Shown here piece after piece: positions 1 to 5,068 of a stretch of DNA of 5,068 bases. Each line of letters begins with the position of its first letter. Within the stretch, counting starts at the first letter, position 1. Source of the stretch: DASPTH01 sp035623515 (GTDB taxonomy: Bacteria > Actinomycetota > Acidimicrobiia > IMCC26256 > DASPTH01); NCBI GenBank assembly GCA_035623515.1, contig DASPTH010000123.1:1-5068 (forward strand), read 5' to 3'. The notes under the pieces are model-generated. The model searched no databases and had not been told where the DNA came from. It saw nothing but the letters and a program-made list of their open reading frames with translations. The translations under genes were made by a program, and so were the position numbers.

Positions 1-390
1 CTCCCGTTCGCGGTGGTCGGTGTCGTCGCGTTCCTGCTGCTCTACTTCCTCGACGGGCGGCCGCGGCACGGCAGCGCGTTGTACCCCGTGCTGGCGGGTG
101 GTGCGATCGCCGCGCCGGTGCTGCTCGCGTTCGCGGGGTGGGACGAGTGGCGATGGGCCTTCCTGCTGATGGCCAACTTCTTCATCGTGGTCTGGGTCTG
201 GCTCGGCGATCGCGGGCGCGAGCTCAGCGCGCTGCAGTGGGTCACCCTCGCGTTCGTCCTGTTCTTCGGTCTCCACGCGAACCTCCAATACTTCGACGGC
301 TATTCGCCCCGCGCACTGCGGCCCGCCGAGATCCGTACGCTGAAGCAGCAGATCGACGACGGCACCCTGTTCCACACCCCCCAGCGCTGA
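1..390 (+). CDS. C-terminal part of a multi-pass membrane protein of unknown function (5' truncated)
   Basis: The frame is open from base 1, so the true start lies upstream; 129 residues are visible, ending at TGA 388-390. About four hydrophobic segments can be seen: residues 1-17, 26-46, 52-68 and 78-91. A hydrophilic tail of about 35 residues follows (roughly 95-129), presumably outside the membrane core. Aromatic and charged residues cluster at the segment edges (GWDEWRW, 46-52; the HANLQYFDGY stretch, 92-101). The layout resembles the ends of polytopic proteins such as sugar-polymer or glycosyltransferase-type membrane proteins, but I do not recognise a defining motif and assign no function. 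The gene ends 54 bases before the next start on the same strand. No clear terminator hairpin lies between, although the following gene has its own promoter-like element. Confidence 0.85.
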   Translation, partial: LPFAVVGVVAFLLLYFLDGRPRHGSALYPVLAGGAIAAPVLLAFAGWDEWRWAFLLMANFFIVVWVWLGDRGRELSALQWVTLAFVLFFGLHANLQYFDGYSPRALRPAEIRTLKQQIDDGTLFHTPQR

Positions 391-407
391 GCGAGCAGTT
401 ACGGCAC

Positions 408-436
408 TTGACAGTAGTTGCAAATATCGATAACTA
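408..436 (+). promoter_or_regulatory. Candidate promoter with overlapping dyad operator for the ArsR-family gene
   Basis: A perfect TTGACA -35 hexamer lies at 408-413. A plausible -10 is GATAAC at 429-434 (15-base spacer, 4 of 6 matches to TATAAT). Overlapping it is a dyad: TAGTT at 415-419 pairs with AACTA at 432-436, and inside it TATCGATA at 425-432 is a perfect 8-base palindrome. The patch is conspicuously A/T-rich for this genome. ArsR-family repressors commonly bind A/T-rich dyads over their own promoter, so this is a good candidate autoregulatory site. The -10 choice and the binding are inferred, not shown. Confidence 0.5.
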
Positions 437-444
437 TTGCCGGA

Positions 445-783
445 ATGGCTCGTGATCCCGCCGTCGAGCTCGCTCCGCTGCTCCACGCGCTCGCCGATCC
501 GACCCGCCTCGAGGTCGTCCGGCAGTTGAGCACCGGGCCCCGGCGCGCCGGCGAGCTCGCCGCGGCGGCTGGGGTATCGCCACCGGCCATGAGCAAGCAC
601 CTTCGGGTCCTGCTCGAGGCAGGGATCGTCACCGACGAACGCCCTCCCGAGGACGCGCGCGTTCGACTGTTCCGGCTCCGCCCGCGGTCGGTCGTCGCGC
701 TCCGGGCGTGGCTCGACCAGCTGCAAGCCCTCTGGGACGAGCAGTTGCACTCGTTCAAACGACACGTGGAGAAGAGGACATGA
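445..783 (+). CDS. ArsR-family winged-helix transcriptional repressor
   Basis: This 112-residue protein has the typical ArsR length and fold. A helix carrying ALADPTRLEVVRQL (15-28) leads into the DNA-binding helix-turn-helix (about 36-58, with SPPAMSKHLRVL as recognition helix), then a wing with ERPPEDARVRLFRL (65-78). The C-terminal helix (about 83-112) is of the kind seen in ArsR proteins paired with SRPBCC genes. There are no cysteines, so the classic CVC metal site is absent and metal sensing is unlikely; the effector is unknown. I chose the ATG at 445. An in-frame TTG at 418 would put the start inside the promoter dyad. No Shine-Dalgarno precedes 445, consistent with a leaderless or near-leaderless transcript. 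Its stop overlaps the next start (ATGA, 780-783), implying co-translation and probably joint control of the downstream fusion enzyme. Confidence 0.92.
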   Translation: MARDPAVELAPLLHALADPTRLEVVRQLSTGPRRAGELAAAAGVSPPAMSKHLRVLLEAGIVTDERPPEDARVRLFRLRPRSVVALRAWLDQLQALWDEQLHSFKRHVEKRT

Positions 784-1631
784 CCGAAGCGCAACGAGTG
801 GCCTCGGCGGTCGACGTCGCCGTCGATCCCGAGACTGCGTTCAAGGCGTTCACCGAGGAGCTGGACCTCTGGTGGGTCCGCGGGCCGATCAACTTCTGGA
901 GCGATGCCGCGCGCGTCGTTGCCGTGCGCTGCGAACCGGGAGTCGGAGGTCGCATCGTCGAGGTGCTCGACGATGCCGCGAGCGGTGACGTGTTCGAGCG
1001 TGCCCGCCTCACGGTCTGGGAGCCGGGCGCGCGCCTCGGGTGGGAGAGCGACCTCGACGACGTCGAGACCGAAGTGCGCTTCGAGGCCATCGACGGCGGC
1101 ACTCGAGTCGTCGTCGAGCACGTCATCCCGGCCGACGGGACGGACAAGGGCGGTACCGCGTGGAGTCGCGTCGTGCCGAGGTGGTTCGGCCAGTGGTGCG
1201 CCAGACGTGACGCTGCGCCGCACGCGCTGGTCGACCTGGCGCGCCTCTCGCTCGGTGTGTACTACGCGCGTCCGGCCACCGCCGCTCGTTGGCTCGAGCA
1301 GGTTTTCGCCTTCGAGCCCGCGGCCGACCTGCCGGCGGGATCCGACCCGCTCCCGGAGGGTCACCACGGGCATCCCTGGATCGAGTTCCGCATCGGGAAC
1401 TCGGCGCTCAACGTGTTCAAGCTCGAGGGCGAGCGCGCCGGTGTGCGCACCCACGTGCCGTGGGTCTACGTCGACGACCTCGACGCGCACTTCGCGCACG
1501 CGAAGGGAAACGGGGCGACCATCGTGGAAGAGATCCGCGAGTACCCGGGGACGAGGGTCTACGTCGCCGACGACCTCGAAGGCAACCGCTGGACGTTCTC
1601 GCAGGCCCGTCCCACGCAGCCCGCGTGGTGA
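780..1631 (+). CDS. SRPBCC/AHSA1-like domain fused to a VOC (glyoxalase/bleomycin-resistance-like) domain
   Basis: A 283-residue, probably cytosolic, two-domain protein. Residues about 5-143 resemble an SRPBCC/AHSA1 ligand-binding domain: an N-terminal strand VASAVDVAVDPETAFKAFT (7-25), the turn EPGVGGRIVE (52-61), LTVWEPGARLGW (77-88) and a hydrophobic strand TRVVVEHVI (108-116). Residues about 156-277 resemble one VOC module: an HPWIEFRIGNSALNVF strand pair (198-213), VPWVYVDDLDAHFAHAKGNGA (226-246, quoted in part) and the characteristic DDLEGNRWTF ending (264-273). Histidines at 195, 196 and 198 and acidic residues E202 and E267 could contribute a metal site, but this cannot be settled by eye. 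The ATG at 780 is preceded by a strong purine-rich site, GGAGAAGAGG (768-777), and overlaps the ArsR stop. An upstream in-frame start near 708 would lie deep in the repressor gene and is unlikely. Both folds are substrate-promiscuous; no reaction can be named. Confidence 0.9.
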   Translation: MTEAQRVASAVDVAVDPETAFKAFTEELDLWWVRGPINFWSDAARVVAVRCEPGVGGRIVEVLDDAASGDVFERARLTVWEPGARLGWESDLDDVETEVRFEAIDGGTRVVVEHVIPADGTDKGGTAWSRVVPRWFGQWCARRDAAPHALVDLARLSLGVYYARPATAARWLEQVFAFEPAADLPAGSDPLPEGHHGHPWIEFRIGNSALNVFKLEGERAGVRTHVPWVYVDDLDAHFAHAKGNGATIVEEIREYPGTRVYVADDLEGNRWTFSQARPTQPAW

Positions 1632-1660
1632 GTGTCGCCCCCGTTGACGCGGGCTCGCTC
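1630..1660. terminator. Weak candidate bidirectional hairpin between convergent genes
   Basis: Only 27 bases separate the two convergent stop codons. The sequence can fold as GCCC (1637-1640) with GGGC (1651-1654), then after one C-C mismatch CG (1642-1643) with CG (1648-1649) around a TTGA loop. GAG (1630-1632) and CTC (1658-1660) could add an outer stem across small internal loops. There is no T-tract on either strand, so an intrinsic terminator is not certain. Confidence 0.3.
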
Positions 1661-2261
1661 AGGACGGTGACCGGCCGGCGGGGCGATACGCGCAGATCAG
1701 CACACCCGTGCTCGAGGTGCTCGTCGACACCAGCTCGAGCGGCCGCGCGGCGCGGTCGTCGGGGAAGATCCGCTTGCCGCCGCCGAGGAGGATCGGTTCG
1801 ACCATCAGGCGGTACTCGTCGACGAGGTCGTTCCCGACGAGTTGGGTGGCGAGCGAGGCGCTGCCCATCACTTGCACGCCGCCACCGGGCTGTTCCCGGA
1901 GCCGCCGGATGGCGCCGATGGCGTCGTCAGCGGGCAGGAGCGTGGTGTTGTTCCACGTGAGGTCGTCGCGGGCGAGCGTGCGTGACGCGACGTACTTCGG
2001 GATCGCGTTCATGCGGTCGGCGAACGGATCGCCGGCGCGGCCCGGCCACGCCCCCGCCATCACCTGCCACGTTCGGCGACCGAAGAGCAGCGCGTCGGTT
2101 CCGTCCATCACCTCGCCGAGCGCCGGCCCCATCGCCTCGGGGTCGAAGAAAGGCATCGACCAACCGCCGTGCGCGAAGCCGCCGTCGGTGTCCTCTTCGG
2201 CTCCCCCGGGCGCCTGCACGACGCCGTCGAGGCTGATGAAGTCGCTCAGGATGATCCGCAT
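1659..2261 (-). CDS. RibD C-terminal / dihydrofolate-reductase-like family protein
   Basis: A 200-residue protein of the usual length for stand-alone RibD-C/DHFR-fold proteins of the YyaP/YwjB type, predicted to bind NAD(P)H and reduce an unidentified small molecule. Visible family marks in order: the N-terminal strand and turn MRIILSDFISLDGVVQAP (1-18), DALLFGRRTWQVMAGAWP (56-73), the VASRTL strand (91-96), the nucleotide-binding-like GGGVQVMGSASLATQL (126-141) and LVDEYRLMVEPILLGGGKRIF (146-166, quoted in part). The start at 2261 is well fixed: GAGGAG (2272-2267 on this strand) sits 5 bases upstream, and an in-frame stop (2318-2316) lies 18 codons earlier with no other start codon between. 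The gene is convergent with the ArsR operon. It is not expected to be the housekeeping DHFR, which is shorter and carries different motifs; that exclusion rests on family knowledge. Confidence 0.9.
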   Translation of the reverse strand: MRIILSDFISLDGVVQAPGGAEEDTDGGFAHGGWSMPFFDPEAMGPALGEVMDGTDALLFGRRTWQVMAGAWPGRAGDPFADRMNAIPKYVASRTLARDDLTWNNTTLLPADDAIGAIRRLREQPGGGVQVMGSASLATQLVGNDLVDEYRLMVEPILLGGGKRIFPDDRAARPLELVSTSTSSTGVLICAYRPAGRSPS

Positions 2262-2374
2262 GTCCGCTCCTCGGTTCGGCGTTCGAGGGCTCCGACCGGG
2301 GCGATCATCGCGAACTCATCGGTCGGCGTGAACATTGTCGCCGGCTCTCGTGTGAGGGCACGGTCGGTGGTCAT
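2246..2374 (-). CDS. Possible small ORF (42 residues) upstream of and overlapping the RibD-C-like gene
   Basis: An ATG at 2374 opens a 42-codon frame ending at TGA 2248-2246, overlapping the start of the downstream gene by 16 bases, which would allow translational coupling. Codon third positions are mostly G/C. A weak AAGG ribosome site lies 7 bases before the ATG, in the loop of a perfect hairpin (2376-2393). The segment MFTPTDEFAMIAPVGALER (14-32) faintly recalls the N-terminus of VOC proteins, so it could be a leader peptide, a decayed fragment, or chance. A competing 24-codon frame starts at GTG 2390 and ends at 2316, and has the better ribosome site (GAGGAGG, 2402-2396, 5 bases away). 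I cannot decide between them. Confidence 0.3.
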   Translation of the reverse strand: MTTDRALTREPATMFTPTDEFAMIAPVGALERRTEERTCGSS

Positions 2375-2375
2375 C

Positions 2376-2393
2376 GAGGTGCCTTGACACCTC
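2376..2393. repeat. Perfect 6-bp inverted repeat (hairpin) upstream of the RibD-C-like gene
   Basis: GAGGTG (2376-2381) and CACCTC (2388-2393) are perfect inverted arms around a 6-base loop. On the minus strand it lies between the candidate promoter (2409-2437) and the small ORF, so it would be in the 5' leader. It could be a repressor site or an RNA hairpin affecting ribosome access. Confidence 0.45.
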
Positions 2394-2408
2394 TGCCTCC
2401 TCTTGTTA

Positions 2409-2437
2409 GGCATATGGATTGTTGGGCAAACGCTCAA
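2409..2437 (-). promoter_or_regulatory. Candidate promoter for the RibD-C-like gene
   Basis: On the minus strand, TTGAGC (2437-2432) and TATGCC (2414-2409) are separated by 17 bases, inside the most A/T-rich part of the intergenic region (about 2401-2440). The -35 matches 4 of 6 consensus bases and the -10 only 3 of 6. The position, about 150 bases before the start codon, implies a long leader with room for the small ORF and hairpin described nearby. Confidence 0.3.
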
Positions 2438-2581
2438 ATCGGTCAGGGCCGATCGAGAGGAACGGAGGAGGGGGGAGCTTTTCCGAGGTCCGTGCTCGCC
2501 CCCGACGCCGACCTTCGTGGATGTCGCCGGAGACCTGCTCCGTGCGTTCACGAGGATCCCTCCACACGCGCGACCCGTTCG

Positions 2582-2650
2582 CGTCGCGCGCGACGTGGCG
2601 TACGGAACGCGCTCGCGTCGTGACGCGCCGGTCCCCCGATGACGCGCGTC
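2582..2650. repeat. Cluster of three CG-rich palindromes
   Basis: Three near neighbours share GACG/CGTC cores: a perfect 14-base palindrome at 2582-2595 (CGTCGCGCGCGACG), CGCGTC-GT-GACGCG at 2614-2627, and the perfect 10-base GACGCGCGTC at 2641-2650. The 10-mer GCGTCGCGCG also occurs twice as a direct repeat (2581-2590 and 2646-2655, 65 bases apart). All lie outside coding sequence. They may be a protein-binding cluster, or the expected product of very high CG content. Confidence 0.5.
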
Positions 2651-2675
2651 GCGCGGGAGGTCGAGTTCCGCTCGC

Positions 2676-2717
2676 TGCAAACGGTGCCTTGCACCCGACA
2701 ACCGCCGTCGGTATCTT
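2676..2717 (+). promoter_or_regulatory. Candidate promoter and operator for the ABC importer operon
   Basis: TTGCAC (2689-2694) and TATCTT (2712-2717) are 17 bases apart, giving a TTG-type -35 and a TAnnnT-type -10 as often seen in actinobacteria. Transcription would begin near 2724, about 48 bases before the start codon. Two overlapping inverted repeats cover the -35: TGCAA (2676-2680) with TTGCA (2689-2693), and GGTGC (2683-2687) with GCACC (2691-2695). TGCAA/TTGCA half-sites recall LacI-family operators, so repression by a sugar- or peptide-responsive regulator is possible; no such regulator is encoded in the window. Confidence 0.45.
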
Positions 2718-2737
2718 CGGCTTCGGGGCAACAAAGA

Positions 2738-2758
2738 GCGACCGAACCATGCGGTCGC
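2738..2758 (+). promoter_or_regulatory. 5' UTR hairpin beside the ribosome-binding site of the importer operon
   Basis: GCGACCG (2738-2744) and CGGTCGC (2752-2758) form a perfect 7-base-pair, G/C-rich stem with a 7-base loop. It ends immediately before the G-rich ribosome site GGGGGA (2759-2764), which is 7 bases from the ATG at 2772. Such placement could modulate ribosome loading or protect the transcript end. The role is inferred from position only. Confidence 0.4.
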
Positions 2759-2771
2759 GGGGGACTGTTCG

Positions 2772-3719
2772 ATGGCTGCATTGATCGCACGGCGGCTGCT
2801 GGCGATCATCCCCATCCTGCTCCTCGTCTCCTTTGCAGTGTTCATGCTCATCTCGCTCGTGCCGGGCGACGCGGCGGTGACGCTTGCCGGCGGCATTCGC
2901 GCGACGCCGCAGAAGATCCAGCAGGTCCGTGATCAACTGCACCTGAACGAACCGATCCTCCAGCAGTACTGGCGGTGGCTCAGCAACGCGGCGCAGGGCA
3001 ACCTGGGCACCTCCTTCTACTCGCGCCAACCGGTCAGCCACGAGATCGCGGCTCGCCTCCCCGTCACCCTCGGCATGATCCTCGCCGGCCTGTTCGTGAC
3101 GTTGCTGATCGGCGTGCCGCTCGGGCTGATCTCGGGTATGCGTGCCGGCAGCCGGATCGACAAGGGCGGGCGCGTGTACGCGAGCATCGGCATCGCAGTG
3201 CCGGACTTCGTCATCGCGATCGTCCTGGTCATCCTGGTCGCGGTGCAGTGGCGACTGGTCCCGCCGTCCGGCTACGTGGGGTTCAGCGCGTCGCCCGTCG
3301 AGTGGCTGCGCCACATGGCGCTGCCCGCGATCGCGCTCGGGATCGCGAGTGGAGCTGTGTTGTCACGGCAACTGCGCGCGTCCCTCGTCGACACCATGGA
3401 GAGCAACTACGTGCGCGCGGCGTGGGCGCGGGGTGGGAGCGCGCGCACGGTCGTGGGTAAGCACGCACTCAAGAACGCAGCCATGCCGGTGGTCACCGTG
3501 CTCGGTCTCCAACTCGGCCTCCTCGTCGGCGGGACCGTCATCCTCGAACAGATCTTCTCGATCCCCGGCATGGGCACCTACTTCCTGCGAGGCATCAGCG
3601 GCTTCGACCTCCCCGTGATCCAGGGTGTGACCATCGTCTTCGTCCTGTTCATGATCCTGATGAGTCTGCTCGTCGACATCGCGTACGGCTTCTTGAACCC
3701 GAAGGTCAGGGTCCACTGA
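2772..3719 (+). CDS. DppB/OppB-type ABC transporter permease (peptide/nickel family)
   Basis: A 315-residue integral membrane subunit, a normal length for DppB-like permeases, forming half of the translocation channel in the cytoplasmic membrane. Segments predicted to cross the membrane lie near residues 9-30, 100-122, 136-160, 182-200, 238-262 and 282-304. Between the first two is the external region typical of the family, with LVPGDAA (29-35) and GNLGTSF (76-82). The cytoplasmic EAA loop that docks the ATPase is YVRAAWARGGSARTVVGKHA (213-232), continuing KNAAMPVV, and the family signature EQIFSIPGMGTYFL follows (259-272). The ATG at 2772 has a G-rich ribosome site at 2759-2764. The stop shares a base with the next start (TGATG, 3717-3721), so the two permeases are probably made in equal amounts. 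Substrate class (peptide, nickel or other) cannot be told from this subunit. Confidence 0.95.
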   Translation: MAALIARRLLAIIPILLLVSFAVFMLISLVPGDAAVTLAGGIRATPQKIQQVRDQLHLNEPILQQYWRWLSNAAQGNLGTSFYSRQPVSHEIAARLPVTLGMILAGLFVTLLIGVPLGLISGMRAGSRIDKGGRVYASIGIAVPDFVIAIVLVILVAVQWRLVPPSGYVGFSASPVEWLRHMALPAIALGIASGAVLSRQLRASLVDTMESNYVRAAWARGGSARTVVGKHALKNAAMPVVTVLGLQLGLLVGGTVILEQIFSIPGMGTYFLRGISGFDLPVIQGVTIVFVLFMILMSLLVDIAYGFLNPKVRVH

Positions 3720-5068
3720 TGACCGACCAGCCGGATCGCGTCGTCAGCCGGATCCCGAAGCCGGGTCGCAAGACCCGCGCGTTCTTCAGCAACCGGACGG
3801 CGGTGATCGGGTCGGTCGGGCTGACGCTGATCGTGTTCGCGGTCGTCTTCGCCGGAACGCTCTCGCCGTACAATCCGAACGACCAGGACCTGGTGCACAC
3901 CTCCGCGGGACCGTCCTGGTCGCATCCCCTCGGTACCGACGACCTGGGCCGCGACATCTTGAGCCGGCTGCTGCACGGTGGGCAGGTCTCCCTGCTGGTC
4001 GCGGTCTCGGTGATCCTGATCGGCGCACTGATCGCATTGCCGATCGGCTTGTTCTCCGGTTACGTGGGTGGTGCTACCGACAACGTGGTCATGCGAGTGA
4101 TGGACGCGGGGTTGGCCTTCCCCGCGCTCGTGCTCACACTCGCGATCGTCGGGGTACTCGGCAAGGGCACGCAGAACGTGATCCTCGCACTCATGATCGT
4201 GACGATCCCCGGCTTCGTGCGCCTGGTGCGAGGCCAGACACTCGCGGTGTCACAGGAGACGTACGTCGAGGCGTCGCAGTCGATCGGGACGCCGCCCGCA
4301 CGGATGGTGCGCAAGCGGGTCTTCCCCAACGTGCGATCGCCGCTCATCGTCATCATGGCGCTCGGCTTCGGCGGCATGCTCATCGCCGAGGCCGGTCTGA
4401 GCTTCCTCGGTCTGGGCGCGCAGCCGCCGACGGCGAGCTGGGGAAACATGTTGCGTGAGGCCTACGACTACCAGCTGTTCACCCATCCGTGGCAGCTCGC
4501 ACCACCGGCGGTCGCCATCCTCCTCACCGTGCTCGCGTTCAACGCGATCGGCGACGGGCTGCGCGACTCGCTCGGGGTGGCGCGACACACGGGCTCTCGC
4601 GGTCGCGCCAAGCGGGGGCTCACGACCGTCGCGCGCGACTCCGACGCACGTCCCGCGGACGGAGCTGCTGCGGGCGCGGACCCCGCGGCGCTGCTCACGG
4701 TCCGGGACCTCCGCGTCGAGTTCGACACCGAGCACGGCGCGGTCGAGGTGCTCGACGGTGTCTCGCTCGACGTGGGCCGCGGTGAGGTGGTCGGACTCGT
4801 CGGCGAGAGCGGATCGGGCAAGACCGTGACCGCGATGTCGGTCATGCGGCTGTTGTCGTCGCCGCCGGGCCGCGTGAGTGGGGGTTCCATCTGGTTCCAG
4901 GGCCGGGACCTGCTGTCGCTGTCCTTCAAGGAGATGCGGAAGCTGCGGGGCTCGGAGATCGCGATGGTGTTCCAGGATCCGATGACGAGCCTCGATCCTG
5001 CGTTCACGGTGGGGAGCCAACTCGTCGAGGCGCAACGCCTCCACGGCCGCGTGAGCAGGCGGGCGGCG
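3719..5068 (+). CDS. DppC-type permease fused to DppD-type ATP-binding subunit (3' truncated)
   Basis: One uninterrupted frame of 450 codons runs from the ATG at 3719 off the window end. Residues about 1-290 are a DppC-like permease: a cytoplasmic N-terminus, a first membrane segment (about 31-50), HPLGTDDLGRDILSRLLHG (69-87), further segments near 90-115, 133-155, 158-174, 210-230 and 262-278, the EAA loop around YVEASQSIG (182-190), and SFLGLGAQPPTASWGN. An Ala/Arg/Asp-rich linker (about 287-324) leads into an ABC ATPase: LLTVRDLRVEF (325-335), Walker A GESGSGKT (362-369, Lys368) and Q-loop FQDPMTSLDP (418-427, Gln419). Signature motif, Walker B and H-loop fall beyond the window. No ATG, GTG or TTG is in frame between GTG 4577 and the ATPase core, so a separate ATPase start is unlikely. 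The ATPase presumably pairs with a second, DppF-like one encoded downstream. Permease/ATPase fusions of this family are known in actinobacteria. Confidence 0.94.
   Translation, partial: MTDQPDRVVSRIPKPGRKTRAFFSNRTAVIGSVGLTLIVFAVVFAGTLSPYNPNDQDLVHTSAGPSWSHPLGTDDLGRDILSRLLHGGQVSLLVAVSVILIGALIALPIGLFSGYVGGATDNVVMRVMDAGLAFPALVLTLAIVGVLGKGTQNVILALMIVTIPGFVRLVRGQTLAVSQETYVEASQSIGTPPARMVRKRVFPNVRSPLIVIMALGFGGMLIAEAGLSFLGLGAQPPTASWGNMLREAYDYQLFTHPWQLAPPAVAILLTVLAFNAIGDGLRDSLGVARHTGSRGRAKRGLTTVARDSDARPADGAAAGADPAALLTVRDLRVEFDTEHGAVEVLDGVSLDVGRGEVVGLVGESGSGKTVTAMSVMRLLSSPPGRVSGGSIWFQGRDLLSLSFKEMRKLRGSEIAMVFQDPMTSLDPAFTVGSQLVEAQRLHGRVSRRAA

Larger units (their letters stand above)
2392..2771. other. Intergenic region without a convincing gene
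   Basis: This stretch between divergent genes has an A/T-rich part (about 2401-2440), a purine run (about 2457-2478), a CG-rich palindrome cluster (2582-2650) and a promoter-like part (2676-2758). Reading frames that cross it on either strand lack a good start site and have no recognisable domain. One plus-strand stretch (2514-2606) looks faintly protein-like and may be a remnant. The substrate-binding protein that often accompanies Dpp-type permeases is not encoded here. Confidence 0.6.

Noticed and set aside
418..444. TTG at 418 as the start of the ArsR-family gene
   Set aside because: It would add nine residues with no family counterpart and places the start codon within the promoter dyad; the ATG at 445 gives the usual ArsR N-terminus.
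708..779. Upstream start for the SRPBCC-VOC fusion
   Set aside because: It lies inside the ArsR coding sequence; the ATG at 780 has a strong ribosome site and gives the standard N-terminal strand.
399..1499. Long minus-strand open frame (366 codons) opposite the ArsR and fusion-enzyme genes
   Set aside because: It is the mirror of two well-supported plus-strand genes, has Arg/Ala/Ser-rich low-complexity sequence and no recognisable domain; a typical antisense frame in high-GC DNA.
2406..3314. Minus-strand open frame of 302 codons across the intergenic region and the first permease
   Set aside because: Most of it is antisense to the DppB-like gene; the translation is rich in Asp, Arg and His without structure, and there is no ribosome site at its start.
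4455..4829. Separate plus-strand small gene overlapping the permease-ATPase junction
   Set aside because: It is another frame of the fusion gene and is Ser/Arg-rich; the continuous 3719 frame carries the family motifs on both sides of the junction.
4250..5044. Minus-strand open frame of 264 codons opposite the permease-ATPase fusion
   Set aside because: The plus strand carries unmistakable permease and Walker A/Q-loop motifs; the antisense product is charged low-complexity sequence.
1..5068. tRNA, rRNA, CRISPR array, insertion sequence or prophage elements
   Set aside because: I looked for regularly spaced repeats, terminal inverted repeats with a transposase, and tRNA-like cloverleaf sequence and saw none; the repeats present are short and local.

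Overview
The window is a high-GC stretch with strongly G/C-biased third codon positions and very tight gene packing (a 4-base ATGA overlap and a TGATG junction). One gene appears to have a near-leaderless start. This fits an actinobacterium-like genome, possibly one of the less-studied lineages. That is an inference from composition and gene style; no marker gene is present to fix the taxon.

Layout. (1) Bases 1-390 hold the C-terminal end of a multi-pass membrane protein of unknown function, cut by the window edge. (2) Bases 445-1631 are a two-gene operon: a cysteine-free ArsR-type repressor overlaps by 4 bases a 283-residue fusion of an SRPBCC/AHSA1 domain and a VOC/glyoxalase-like domain. 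A TTGACA promoter element and a dyad element lie directly in front of the repressor, suggesting autoregulation. (3) Bases 1659-2261, on the minus strand and convergent, encode a RibD-C/dihydrofolate-reductase-like protein, with a possible 42-residue small ORF overlapping its start. (4) Bases about 2392-2771 contain no convincing gene. They hold an A/T-rich patch with a candidate minus-strand promoter, a cluster of CG-rich palindromes, a weak protein-like remnant, and a plausible promoter and 5' UTR hairpin for the next operon. (5) Bases 2772-5068 are the start of a peptide/nickel-type (Dpp/Opp family) ABC importer operon: a DppB-like permease, then a gene in which the DppC-like permease is fused in frame to the DppD-like ATPase. 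The ATPase is cut by the window end after its Q-loop.

How they work together. The importer genes should form one transcript giving the two membrane subunits and at least one ATPase. The substrate-binding protein and the second ATPase are not in this window, so the substrate cannot be named. The ArsR/SRPBCC-VOC operon and the RibD-C-like protein are common kinds of small accessory enzyme modules in soil and aquatic actinobacteria; their substrates are unknown. I see no mobile element, CRISPR array, tRNA or rRNA. Nothing here amounts to a clearly new system. The most notable points are the two domain fusions, the near-leaderless repressor promoter, and the structured intergenic region.
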